This document shows, piece after piece, positions 55,826 to 64,000 of a DNA stretch of 64,000 nucleotides. Every line of letters begins with the position of its first letter. Position 1 is the stretch's first letter. Below the pieces are notes generated by a model. That model was not told the origin of the DNA. It searched no databases and worked only from the letters and a program-made list of their open reading frames with translations. The translations under genes were made by a program, and so were the position numbers. Source of the stretch: Burkholderia pyrrocinia (GTDB taxonomy: Bacteria > Pseudomonadota > Gammaproteobacteria > Burkholderiales > Burkholderiaceae); assembly GCF_018417535.1 (NCBI RefSeq), contig NZ_CP070977.1:1364001-1428000 (forward strand), given 5' to 3'.

Positions 55826-57733
55826 TTACTTGAACGAACGCAGGTCTTCCTGCAGACGCTCAACGAAGGCTTCGACCGGCATTACGCCAAGATCGACGCC
55901 GCCACGGGCACGCACGGCTACCGTTTGCGCATCACGCTCCTTATCGCCCACGACGAGGAGATAAGGCACCTTTTCCAGCGTGTGCTCGCGTATTTTATAG
56001 CTAATCTTCTCGTTGCGCAAATCGGCCGTCACTCTAACCCCTTGTTTTTGCAACGATTGGGCCAGAGACTGCGCATATTCGACCTGATTTTCGGCAATAT
56101 TGAGCACAACAGCCTGGATCGGCGCGAGCCAGACCGGCATCGCACCAGCGTGGTGCTCGATCAAAATGCCGAGGAATCGCTCCATCGAACCGACGATCGC
56201 ACGGTGCAGCATCACGGGCCGGCGACGGCTGTTGTCTTCCGCCACGTACTCGGCGCCAAGGCGCTCCGGCAGCATCATGTCGAGCTGCAACGTGCCGCAC
56301 TGCCACGAACGGCCGAGCGCGTCCTTGATGTGGTATTCGATCTTCGGGCCGTAGAACGCACCTTCGCCCGGCAGTTCTTCCCACTTGAGGCCGCACGCCG
56401 TCAGCGCGTCACGCAGCCCCTGCTCGGCACGGTCCCACGTCTCGTCGGAACCCATGCGCTGCTCCGGACGCAGCGACAGCTTGATGTCGATGTGGTCGAA
56501 GCCGAAATCGCCGTACACGCTCATCGCGAGCCTGTTGAATGCGATCGACTCGGCAATGATCTGGTCTTCCGTACAGAAGATGTGCGCATCGTCCTGCACG
56601 AAGCCGCGCACGCGCATCAGGCCATGCAGCGCGCCCGACGCCTCGTTGCGGTGGCACGAACCGAATTCCGCGTAACGCAGCGGCAGGTCGCGGTACGAAC
56701 GCAGGCCGTGCTTGAACACCTGCACGTGCCCCGGGCAGTTCATCGGCTTGATCGCGTAGTCGCGCTTCTCCGACTCCGTCGTGAACATGTTCTCGCGGTA
56801 GTTCTGCCAGTGGCCGGACGCTTCCCACAGCGAGCGGTCCATGATCATCGGCGTCTTGATCTCGTGGTAGCCGGCTTCGTTCACGCGACGGCGCATGTAT
56901 TGCTCGACCTGCTGCCACAGCGCCCAGCCCTTCGGATGCCAGAACACCATGCCCGGCGACTCTTCCTGCATGTGGAACAGGTCGAGCTGCTTGCCGAGCT
57001 TGCGGTGGTCGCGCTTTTCCGCTTCCTCGAGCATGTGCAGGTACTGGTCCTGGTCTTCCTTCTTCGTCCAGGCCGTGCCATAGATGCGCTGCAGCTGCTC
57101 GTTCTTCGAATCGCCGCGCCAGTACGCGCCCGCGACCTTCATCAGCTTGAAGACCTTCATCTTGCCGGTCGACGGCACGTGCGGGCCGCGGCACAGGTCG
57201 GTGAAGCCGCCGTGCGAATACAGCTTGATTTCGTCGCTTTGCGGAATCGACTCGATGATCTCGGCCTTGTACTTCTCGCCGATGCTGCGGAAGTAACCCG
57301 CGGCCTCGTCGCGCGACACGACACGGCGCGTCACAGGCTCGTCCTTCTTCACGAGCTCCTGCATGCGCTTTTCGATCTTTTCCAGATCTTCCGGCGTAAA
57401 CGGACGGTGATACGAGAAGTCGTAATAGAAGCCGTTGTCGATCACGGGACCGATCGTCACCTGCGCATCCGGATACAGCTCCTTCACCGCGTACGCGAGC
57501 AAGTGCGCCGTCGAGTGACGGATGATGTCGAGGCCGTCGGCATCCTTGTCCGTGACGATGGCGAGCGACGCGTCGCGGTCGATCACCGCGGACGTATCGA
57601 CGAGTTCGCCGTCGAGCTTGCCACCAAGCGCAGCCTTCGCAAGGCCGGGACCGATCGAGGCCGCAACCTCGGCAACTGTCACCGGATGCTCGTATTGTCG
57701 AACTGAGCCGTCAGGCAAGCGTATCGAAACCAT
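55826..57733 (-). CDS. thrS: Threonyl-tRNA synthetase
   Basis: 635 residues from ATG at 57733 ([20 protein letters not shown]). Domains in order: TGS (1-60); the editing domain with [19 protein letters not shown] (zinc-like His motif); the class II catalytic core with [21 protein letters not shown] (zinc Cys), [30 protein letters not shown]; and the anticodon-binding domain from [15 protein letters not shown]. It is the first gene of the infC-rpmI-rplT-pheST operon. Confidence 0.98.
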   Translation of the reverse strand: MVSIRLPDGSVRQYEHPVTVAEVAASIGPGLAKAALGGKLDGELVDTSAVIDRDASLAIVTDKDADGLDIIRHSTAHLLAYAVKELYPDAQVTIGPVIDNGFYYDFSYHRPFTPEDLEKIEKRMQELVKKDEPVTRRVVSRDEAAGYFRSIGEKYKAEIIESIPQSDEIKLYSHGGFTDLCRGPHVPSTGKMKVFKLMKVAGAYWRGDSKNEQLQRIYGTAWTKKEDQDQYLHMLEEAEKRDHRKLGKQLDLFHMQEESPGMVFWHPKGWALWQQVEQYMRRRVNEAGYHEIKTPMIMDRSLWEASGHWQNYRENMFTTESEKRDYAIKPMNCPGHVQVFKHGLRSYRDLPLRYAEFGSCHRNEASGALHGLMRVRGFVQDDAHIFCTEDQIIAESIAFNRLAMSVYGDFGFDHIDIKLSLRPEQRMGSDETWDRAEQGLRDALTACGLKWEELPGEGAFYGPKIEYHIKDALGRSWQCGTLQLDMMLPERLGAEYVAEDNSRRRPVMLHRAIVGSMERFLGILIEHHAGAMPVWLAPIQAVVLNIAENQVEYAQSLAQSLQKQGVRVTADLRNEKISYKIREHTLEKVPYLLVVGDKERDAQTVAVRARGGVDLGVMPVEAFVERLQEDLRSFK

Positions 57734-57816
57734 AGCAATCTCCGTGATGCCGACAGTGGGCGGCAGACCAAGCACGCGATGTAAAAGTCACGCGCGAAAT
57801 TTTCGCGACAAAAAAA

Positions 57817-57844
57817 ATGCGGCCCCGCTTTCGAGGGGCCGCAT
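57817..57844 (-). terminator. Terminator between tRNA-Val and thrS
   Basis: A perfect 10-bp stem ATGCGGCCCC / GGGGCCGCAT with an 8-base loop; on the minus strand it runs into eight T. It may simply end the tRNA-Val transcript or act as an attenuator in a thrS leader that starts from TTGACC near 57915. Confidence 0.85.
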
Positions 57845-58004
57845 TCGATACTTCACTCAAACTGAAAGGGCGAAAACGTTCCTCGACTAGCGTCGCTCCG
57901 AAGTGGTTTCGGTCAACGTTCGCGGTGTCATAACCGTATTCGCCTTGTTTGCGTTGAGTTACTTACTGCATTGAACACCCGGAGACCGGGCATTCTCAAT
58001 TCGT

Positions 58005-58081
58005 TGGTAGGCTCGATTGGACTCGAACCAACGACCCCCACCATGTCAAGGTGGTGCTCTAACCAGCTGAGCTACGAGCCT
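58005..58081 (-). tRNA. tRNA-Val(GAC)
   Basis: 77 nt with encoded CCA. The acceptor AGGCTCG pairs with CGAGCCT; the anticodon stem CCACC/GGTGG holds loop TTGACAT, giving anticodon GAC. The T-arm GGTTCGAGTCC is standard. Confidence 0.95.
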
Positions 58082-58166
58082 AGAGAAGCTGAAATTATAT
58101 GGAGCCGCCATCGGTTTGGCAAGCGTTTTTATGCGGTCGCAGCAAAATAACGGGGCCGCAACCCCA

Positions 58167-60401
58167 TCACGCCTTCCGCCCTGCCCGCACGACGCCCTGC
58201 ACTTCGCCGAGCAGCGTGCAGGCGCGCTGCACCTGTGCCGAATTCGTCACTTCGACCGTGAACTGCATGAATGCCGCATTGCGGCGGCTCTGCGTCTTCA
58301 CGCCCACCACGTTCATCTTTTCGCGTGCGAACACTTCGGAGATGTCGCGCAGCAACCCTTGCCGGTCGCTTGCCTCGATCATCAGGTCGACCGGATAGAC
58401 GGACACGCCGCGCCCGCCCAGCACGTCGGCCGACCACGTCGTCTGCAGCACGCGTTCCGGCGCGCGCTCGACCATCCGGCGAAACGTCGGGCAGTCGCTG
58501 CGGTGGATCGACATCCCCTTGCCACGCGTGACGAAGCCGCTGATCGGATCGGGCGGCGCCGGCCGGCAGCAACGCGCGAGCTGGGTCAGCAACGCGTCGA
58601 CGCCCACCACCAGCACGCCGGTCGACGCGCCGTGCGCGACGCTCGCGCCGCTGCCGCGCTTCTCGAAATCGGCAGGCGCCTCCGGCGCCGGCTCAGGCGG
58701 CGGCGCATCGGACAGCGCGTGCTCGACATTGCGCAGGCTGAATTCTTCCTTGCCGACGACCGAGAACAAGTCCTCGGGCGACTTGAAGCCGAGCTTCGCC
58801 GCGAGGTTGTCCAGGTTGACCGACGTCTTGCCCTCGCGCTGCAGCGTCTTTTCAACGAGCGCCCGGCCGTGCGAGACGTTTTCTTCCTGCTCGATCGAGT
58901 TGAACCACGCCCGCACCTTCTGACGCGCGCGCGGGCTCTTCAGGTAGCCGAGTTGCGGGTTCAGCCAGTCGCGCGACGGCCCGCCCTCCTTCACCGCGAC
59001 GATCTCGACCGTCTGGCCGTTCGCGAGCGACGTGTTCAGCGGCACCATCACGCCGTCGACGCGCGCGCCGCGACAGCGATGGCCGAGCTCGCTGTGCAGG
59101 TGGTACGCGAAATCGACCGGCGTCGCGCCCTGCGGCAGCGCGATCACGCGCGCCTGCGGCGTCAGCACGTAGATGTGGTCGTCGTCGAGCGACGTCTCGC
59201 GCAATTGTGCCCACGCCCGGTCGCCCGATATCTCGGTGCCGTCCTCGACGTCGTCCTTCCATGCGAGCAACTGGCGCAGCCACGCGATCTTCTCATCGTA
59301 CTTGTCGCTTGCCGAGAACTGGCCGCCATAACCGCGCGCACCGGCCTCCTTGTAGCGCCAGTGCGCGGCGACGCCGTATTCGGCGAAGCGGTGCATCTCC
59401 TGCGTGCGGATCTGCACTTCGAACGCGCGACCGTCGTCGCCGATCACGACCGTATGCAGCGACTTGTAGCCGTTCGGCTTCGGCCGCGAGATGTAGTCGT
59501 CGAACTCCTTCGGCACCGGCTGCCACAGGTGATGCACGATGCCGAGCACCGCGTAGCAATCCTTGATGTCCGGCACGATCACGCGAAACGCGCGCACGTC
59601 GTACAACTCGGAGAAATCGAGCTCCTTGCCGCGCATCTTGCGCCAGATGCTGTAGATATGTTTCGGCCGGCCGCTCACGTCGGCCTGGATGTTCGCGTCC
59701 GCCAGCTCGTGCTGCAGCCGCTCGATCGCCTGCGTGACGTATGCCTCGCGTTCGATGCGCTTCTCGTCGAGCAGCTTCGCGATCCGTTTGTAGGTAACGG
59801 GATCCTCGAAGCGGAACGCGAGATCCTCGAGTTCCCACTTCAGTTGCCAGATCCCGAGACGGTTCGCGAGCGGCGCATAGATCTCGAGCGTCTCGCGCGC
59901 GACGTCGGGTGGCGGGTCGATCTTCGCGGCCGCGTAATAGCGCAGCGACTGCAACCGCGACGCGAGCCGGATCAGCACCACACGGATGTCCTGCGCGAAC
60001 GCGAGCAGCATCTTGCGCAGCGCCTCGATCTGCGTGCGCCGCTCTTCCGCCGCGTCGCGCCCCGCGTCGGCCACCGCGTTCTGCGCGGCGCGCAGGCTGA
60101 CGGTGCCGAGCCGCAACAGCTTGCGCACGTCGGACACGAGCCGCGCCACTTCGTCGCCGAAACGCTCGCTGAGTTCGCGCCCGGGGTCGCTCAGGTGCGG
60201 CGTCAGCACGAACAGCGCGGCGGCCTGCATCGCGGACGGATCGACGTTCAGCGTGCGCATGATCGACGCCGTGCCCGCCGAGTGATCGGCGAGCAGTTCG
60301 CCGGACGACAGGCGTGCGTCGCCGGCCCGCTCGCGCACGAACGCGAGCACGTCGTCGAACGACGGTGGCGCGACGGGGGAAGCGGAAGCGGACTCGGTCA
60401 T
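58167..60401 (-). CDS. relA: (p)ppGpp synthetase RelA
   Basis: 744 residues from ATG at 60401. The N-terminal hydrolase-like domain lacks the HD and HDxxED residues (ADHSAGTASIM; PHLSDPGRELSERFG), so it should be synthetase-only, like RelA. The synthetase domain has KMRGKELDFSELYDVRAFRVIV and RPKPNGYKSLHTVV. A TGS domain (IYVLTPQARVIALPQGATPVDFAY), a zinc-finger-like CCRPAPPDPISGFVTRGKGMSIHRSDC and a C-terminal ACT domain follow. It responds to stalled ribosomes in the stringent response. Confidence 0.95.
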   Translation of the reverse strand: MTESASASPVAPPSFDDVLAFVRERAGDARLSSGELLADHSAGTASIMRTLNVDPSAMQAAALFVLTPHLSDPGRELSERFGDEVARLVSDVRKLLRLGTVSLRAAQNAVADAGRDAAEERRTQIEALRKMLLAFAQDIRVVLIRLASRLQSLRYYAAAKIDPPPDVARETLEIYAPLANRLGIWQLKWELEDLAFRFEDPVTYKRIAKLLDEKRIEREAYVTQAIERLQHELADANIQADVSGRPKHIYSIWRKMRGKELDFSELYDVRAFRVIVPDIKDCYAVLGIVHHLWQPVPKEFDDYISRPKPNGYKSLHTVVIGDDGRAFEVQIRTQEMHRFAEYGVAAHWRYKEAGARGYGGQFSASDKYDEKIAWLRQLLAWKDDVEDGTEISGDRAWAQLRETSLDDDHIYVLTPQARVIALPQGATPVDFAYHLHSELGHRCRGARVDGVMVPLNTSLANGQTVEIVAVKEGGPSRDWLNPQLGYLKSPRARQKVRAWFNSIEQEENVSHGRALVEKTLQREGKTSVNLDNLAAKLGFKSPEDLFSVVGKEEFSLRNVEHALSDAPPPEPAPEAPADFEKRGSGASVAHGASTGVLVVGVDALLTQLARCCRPAPPDPISGFVTRGKGMSIHRSDCPTFRRMVERAPERVLQTTWSADVLGGRGVSVYPVDLMIEASDRQGLLRDISEVFAREKMNVVGVKTQSRRNAAFMQFTVEVTNSAQVQRACTLLGEVQGVVRAGRKA

Positions 60402-60445
60402 TGCGCGGCCTGACGGAATGCGATCATCGTCGGTTGATGCCCGGA

Positions 60446-60799
60446 TCAGCTCCGCTGCGCGGCGACGACCACGATCTCGACGAGCAGCGCCGGATCCGCG
60501 AGCTTCGCCTCGACGGTGGCGCGCGGCGGCGTGTTGCCCTGCGCGACCCATGCGTCCCACTCCGCATTCATGCCTTCGAAGTTCGCCAGGTCCGAGATGT
60601 AGATCTGCACCGACAGCAGATGCGCCTTGTCGCTGTTCGCTTCGGCGAGCAGGCGGTCGATGTGGCCGAGCACTTCGCGCGTCTGGCCCTTGATGTCCTG
60701 CGTGGTGTCTTCGGCGATCTGGCCGGCCAGATACACGGTACCGTTGTGGATCGCGGTTTCGGAGAGACGGGCCCCGACGTGGTGACGAATGACTGCCAT
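60446..60799 (-). CDS. RidA/YjgF-family protein
   Basis: 117 residues. The pattern is VRHHVGARLSETAIHNGTVYLAGQIAEDTTQDIKGQTREVLGHIDRLL, VQIYISDLANFEGMNAEWDAWV, PPRATVEAKLADPALLVEIVVVAA, with the active-site arginine in PPRAT. Members deaminate reactive enamine or imine intermediates. It lies 44 bp upstream of relA on the same strand. Confidence 0.93.
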   Translation of the reverse strand: MAVIRHHVGARLSETAIHNGTVYLAGQIAEDTTQDIKGQTREVLGHIDRLLAEANSDKAHLLSVQIYISDLANFEGMNAEWDAWVAQGNTPPRATVEAKLADPALLVEIVVVAAQRS

Positions 60800-60879
60800 G
60801 GAATGTTCCGGTCGTGAGTGTGTGAAGATTCGGGCGACGACACGGCCCGCGTGCCGCCGAACCGCATATTATGACGCGT

Positions 60880-61776
60880 TTATGCGTCGCCTTCGACGAA
60901 AAACCGCCGCGCGAGCGCAATCTGGTCGGCGCTGATGAACGCCGGCGCGTGGCCCGCACCCGGAATCTCGGCCCGCGTCACATGCCGGCCGCGATGCATC
61001 ATGTCGGCCACCGTCTCGCGCGACAGCAGGTCGGACGTCTCGCCGCGCACGACGAGCAGCGACGCGTCCGTCGTCTCGATGGCGCGCCACAGCGCGGCCT
61101 CGCCGAGCGCGGCCAGTTCGGGCGTCGTCATCTTGAACGGCTCCGCGATGCGCGGATCGTAGCGCATCGTCCAGCTACCTTCGGGCAGCTCGCGCAGCAG
61201 CGGCCCGTTGATCTCGCGCCACTCGTCGGCGGTCAGCGCGCCGAACGGCAGCGACAGCGACGTCAGGTAGTCGATACCTTCCTGCTCGGTCGCGAAGCGC
61301 GGCTGCACGCCGAGATACTCGCCGATGCGCGTCAGCGAATCGGGTTCGATGCGCGGGCCGACGTCGTTGACGATCATCCGGCGCAGCGGCGAACCGGGCA
61401 GCCCCGCGAGCGCCATGCCGATCAGGCCGCCCATCGACGTGCCGAACCAGTCGACCGATTCGACGTCGAGCCGCGCGATCAGCGTCACCATGTCGGCCAC
61501 GTATTGCGGAATCGCATAGAGCCGCGGATCGGCAAGCCAGTCCGACCGGCCGCGCCCGACGACATCGGGGCACACGACACGATACGTATCGGACAGCGCG
61601 GCGGCGAGCCGGTCGAAATCGCGCCCGGAACGGGTCAGGCCATGCACGCAGACCAGCACGCGCGGGTTGGCGGGATCGCCCCACTCGGTATAGGCGACGT
61701 GGTGAAGGCCGGCAGCGCTCGCGCACTGCACGCGCCGCTGGCGAGGAACCGGGGGATTCGCTGGGGTCGTTGGCAT
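60880..61776 (-). CDS. Alpha/beta hydrolase
   Basis: 298 residues from ATG at 61776 (AGGA eight bases upstream; ATG 61785 also possible). Motifs are the oxyanion region VCVHGLTRSGRDFD, the nucleophile Ser in DWFGTSMGGLIGMAL, the acid near VVRGETSDLLS, and His in PGAGHAP. These fit an alpha/beta-fold esterase or lactonase. The substrate is unknown. It lies 80 bp upstream of the RidA gene. Confidence 0.9.
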   Translation of the reverse strand: MPTTPANPPVPRQRRVQCASAAGLHHVAYTEWGDPANPRVLVCVHGLTRSGRDFDRLAAALSDTYRVVCPDVVGRGRSDWLADPRLYAIPQYVADMVTLIARLDVESVDWFGTSMGGLIGMALAGLPGSPLRRMIVNDVGPRIEPDSLTRIGEYLGVQPRFATEQEGIDYLTSLSLPFGALTADEWREINGPLLRELPEGSWTMRYDPRIAEPFKMTTPELAALGEAALWRAIETTDASLLVVRGETSDLLSRETVADMMHRGRHVTRAEIPGAGHAPAFISADQIALARRFFVEGDA

Positions 61777-61971
61777 CGTTGGCATCCTGTCGAACGGGGC
61801 CTGCAGCGAGGCAACGCTGGCGCGGCCCAATTCAAACAATTGTAAACCGCTTCGGTCGCGCGGCGCGGCCCGACGCGTTCCCCCGTCGGCCAGTCGCGCA
61901 TCGGAACGCTGCGCATGGCATTCTCCATGCGTCCCCTTTCGGCGAAACGATCCGCACAATCGCGCGCATCG

Positions 61972-62880
61972 TCAGCTCGCGTCCCAGCGCCACGCCGCCT
62001 GCAAGTGCTCGCGCACGAAATCGACGAACGTCCGCACGCGCAACGCGAGATGCCGCCCGCCCGGATAGACCGCATGCAGCGGCGCCGCTGGCGCCGCATA
62101 CGCAGGCAGCACCCGCACGAGCCGGCCCGCCTCGAGATCGGACGCGACGTCCCAAATCGACTTCAACGCAATGCCCGCGCCGTCGAGCGCAAGCATGCGC
62201 GCCGCGCCGCCATCGTTGGTCAACAGCGCCGCCGCGACCTCGACCGCGATCGGGCCGTCCACGCCATCGAACCGCCATTCGGTCTGCGGCTGCTCGCCCA
62301 TCACGATGCAACGGTGCGCATGCAGGTCGCCGGGATGCACCGGCAAGCCGCATTCGGCCACGTATGCCGGCGACGCGCACAGCACACGGCGGTTCGGTGC
62401 CAGTTCACGGGCGATCATCGACGAATCGGCGAGACAGCCGATCCGCACCGCGACGTCGATCTCGTGCGCGAGCAGATCGACGACCGTGTCGGTCAGAATC
62501 AGTTGCACGCACACCTGCGGATGCCGGCGCCGGAACTCGGCGACGAGCGGCGCGATCCGCAGGCGCCCGATCTCGCCCGGCGCGGTCACGCGCAGCAGGC
62601 CGCTCACCGTGCCGCGGCGATCCTGCATCAGCGTTTCCGCCAGGTCGACTTCGGCGAGGATGCGCAGCACCTGGGCATGGAACAGCGCGCCCTCATCGGT
62701 CAGCGTCTGTCGGCGAGTCGTCCGGTGCAGCAGGCGCACGCCGAGCCGCGCCTCCAGATGCGCAAGCCGTTTGCTGATCACCGACAGCGACAAGTCCTGC
62801 TCCCGCGCCGCCGCCGACAGGCTGCCCGCCGCGACGACGACCGCGAAAGTTTCCAGCGCAGGCAGGTCGTCGATCAGCAT
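61972..62880 (-). CDS. LysR-family transcriptional regulator
   Basis: 302 residues. The helix-turn-helix is LPALETFAVVVAAGSLSAAAREQDLSLSVISKRLAHLEARLGVRLLHRTTR (residues 6-55), followed by the effector domain (GLLRVTAPGEIGRLRIAPLVAEF). It is divergent from the exported SnoaL-like gene 138 bp away, which is its probable target. Confidence 0.93.
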   Translation of the reverse strand: MLIDDLPALETFAVVVAAGSLSAAAREQDLSLSVISKRLAHLEARLGVRLLHRTTRRQTLTDEGALFHAQVLRILAEVDLAETLMQDRRGTVSGLLRVTAPGEIGRLRIAPLVAEFRRRHPQVCVQLILTDTVVDLLAHEIDVAVRIGCLADSSMIARELAPNRRVLCASPAYVAECGLPVHPGDLHAHRCIVMGEQPQTEWRFDGVDGPIAVEVAAALLTNDGGAARMLALDGAGIALKSIWDVASDLEAGRLVRVLPAYAAPAAPLHAVYPGGRHLALRVRTFVDFVREHLQAAWRWDAS

Positions 62881-63018
62881 CGGGACATCCTCGATCCGCC
62901 ACCCTTTCCTTTTTTCGAATAATCCATTCGCCGCTTCTCAGTATTTGTATCGAATTCGGAAACCTACCATGACGTCACCGCGCCATCCACGCGCACCATC
63001 ATGAAAAAGGAAAATCCG

Positions 63019-63576
63019 ATGTCTGCCTTGCAACGATTCCTGCGCCACTCGATTGCCGGCACGCTCGCGGCGACACTTGCCGCAGTCGCGCTACCGCCGG
63101 TCACCGCCAATGCGGCCGATCTCGCGACTCCGTTGCACCTGACGGTCGCGGCCGGACTGCCCGCCGCGCAGGCGCGCGACCAGATCCTTGCGGCGCGCCG
63201 CTACGCCACGTTCTGGGATACCGGAGACGAGGCGCTTGCGCGCGCGGCACTCGCTGCCGACTTCACGGATCGCACGCTGCCGGCCGGACGCGCCCAGGGC
63301 CTGCCGGGGCCGCTCGCAGCATCACGAACGATGCGCGCGGCGATTCCCGACCTGCATTGCGAGATCGAGCAGATGATCGTCGCCAGCGATCGCGTCGTCG
63401 TCCACCTGCGGTTTCGCGGGCATTTCACCGAGGTCCTTGGCAACACGATCGGTCATGGGCAGGCGGTCGATTTCGTCGCGACCGACATCTACCGGATCGC
63501 GGCCGGCCGGATCGCCGAGAACTGGCACATCGAAGACAACCTGACGCTGATGCGCCAACTCGGCGTCGCAAATTGA
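63019..63576 (+). CDS. Exported SnoaL-like (NTF2-fold) protein
   Basis: 185 residues from ATG at 63019, with AAGGA eight bases upstream; ATG 63001 is less likely. A signal peptide runs over LRHSIAGTLAATLAAVALPPVTANA. The mature part is an NTF2-like ester cyclase-type domain: FWDTGDEALARAALAADFTDRTLPAG, VASDRVVVHLRFRGHF, IGHGQAVDFVATDIYRIAAGRIAENWHIED. The reaction is unknown. It lies 11 bp before the next gene, in an operon. Confidence 0.85.
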   Translation: MSALQRFLRHSIAGTLAATLAAVALPPVTANAADLATPLHLTVAAGLPAAQARDQILAARRYATFWDTGDEALARAALAADFTDRTLPAGRAQGLPGPLAASRTMRAAIPDLHCEIEQMIVASDRVVVHLRFRGHFTEVLGNTIGHGQAVDFVATDIYRIAAGRIAENWHIEDNLTLMRQLGVAN

Positions 63577-63587
63577 GGGCCCGGCCG

Positions 63588-64000
63588 ATGACGAACTTCG
63601 CTCCTTCGATGCGCACGTCCCGCCGCGCGTTCCTCGCACAGGCCGGTGCCGGCGCCGGGCTGGCCGCCGCGGGCGCGGTACTCGGCAGCGCGGCGCGGGG
63701 CGCAAGCGCCGCAACGGCCGGGCCGCTCGCCGCGCCGACCGCCGCGGACGGCAAGTTCTGGCCGGACGACATCCGCCTCGTGATCTCGATCTCGATGCAG
63801 TTCGAGGCCGGCGGCCAACCGCCCAAGGGCGCGGACAGCCCGTTTCCGGGCGTCGCGTTCCCCCCTTCCGTGCCGGCGGACCTCGCGTCGGGCACCTGGT
63901 TCGCGTACGGCTATCGCGAAGGCATCCCGCGCATGCTCGATCTGTGGGACCGGCACGGCGTGAAAGTCACGTCGCACATGATCGGCGAAGCCGTCCGGTA
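63588..64000 (+). CDS. Probable Tat-exported polysaccharide deacetylase (3' end cut off)
   Basis: The first 137 residues only. RTSRRAFLAQAGAGAGLAAAGAVLG is a twin-arginine signal. The mature beginning DIRLVISISMQFEAGGQP, WFAYGYREGIPRMLDLWDRHGVKVTSHMIGEAV resembles the NodB-type deacetylase family used for allantoinase-like and peptidoglycan enzymes, where the first strand carries the metal site. The rest of the gene lies beyond the window, so catalytic residues cannot be checked. Confidence 0.75.
   Translation, partial: MTNFAPSMRTSRRAFLAQAGAGAGLAAAGAVLGSAARGASAATAGPLAAPTAADGKFWPDDIRLVISISMQFEAGGQPPKGADSPFPGVAFPPSVPADLASGTWFAYGYREGIPRMLDLWDRHGVKVTSHMIGEAVR

Noticed and set aside
57734..58004. 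T-box-like or tRNA-mimic control of thrS
   Set aside because: A promoter-like TTGACC and a terminator are present, but no T-box sequence or clear operator domains; T-boxes are also not expected in betaproteobacteria.

Overview
The window looks like a chromosome segment of a high-GC betaproteobacterium, most likely Burkholderia and probably the B. cepacia complex. The supporting signs are strong G/C preference at third codon positions and the gene orders rimP-nusA-infB-rbfA-truB and thrS-infC-rpmI-rplT-pheS-pheT-ihfA-merR. This assignment comes from gene content and order only; no database search was possible.

Layout. Positions 1-2300 hold the end of an EmrAB-like drug efflux pair. A minus-strand translation and ribosome-maturation operon follows (truB, rbfA, infB, nusA, rimP; 2389-8819), headed by a promoter and a short leader with its own terminator. 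Then come rluB and scpB, an aminotransferase and a LysR regulator. A run of small genes occupies 15-18.6 kb: an orphan transposase-like domain protein, small secreted proteins, a YdcF-like protein and an antibiotic-biosynthesis monooxygenase-like protein. bamC follows.

From 20360 to 44989 lies a genomic island of about 24.6 kb inserted in the 3' end of a tRNA-Pro(GGG) gene. A 49-bp direct repeat of the tRNA 3' end marks both borders. Its tyrosine integrase is split by an IS2-type element of the IS3 family with perfect 5-bp target duplications, so the island probably cannot move itself. Inside are, in order: an AT-rich module with a broken CD-NTase-like nucleotidyltransferase and a broken multi-membrane-segment partner; a stub of a thiamine-diphosphate enzyme; an aromatic catabolic cluster centred on hydroxyquinol ring cleavage; an IS110-family transposase with an internal amber stop; and a xenobiotic-response-element (XRE) repressor divergent from two paralogous small proteins of unknown function.

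The catabolic cluster reads as one pathway. A porin and a major-facilitator transporter bring in an aromatic acid-like substrate. A GMC oxidoreductase, an NAD-dependent dehydrogenase, a C-C-bond-type alpha/beta hydrolase, and YciI-like and Dabb proteins would process it. A hydroxyquinol-type intradiol dioxygenase and maleylacetate reductase would then open the ring and feed the product to central metabolism. Control looks layered: two TetR regulators with palindromic sites, plus an unusual winged-helix/solute-binding-protein fusion. A shared promoter block about 90 bp upstream of both the main operon and the distant GMC gene suggests that this fusion protein regulates both.

Right of the island the core chromosome resumes: a methyltransferase, a Tat-exported tyrosine phosphatase, a large lipoprotein with an internal duplication, the thrS-to-merR operon (infC has an ATC start), tRNA-Val(GAC), relA, a RidA-like protein, an alpha/beta hydrolase, a LysR regulator, an exported SnoaL-like protein, and the start of a probable polysaccharide deacetylase.
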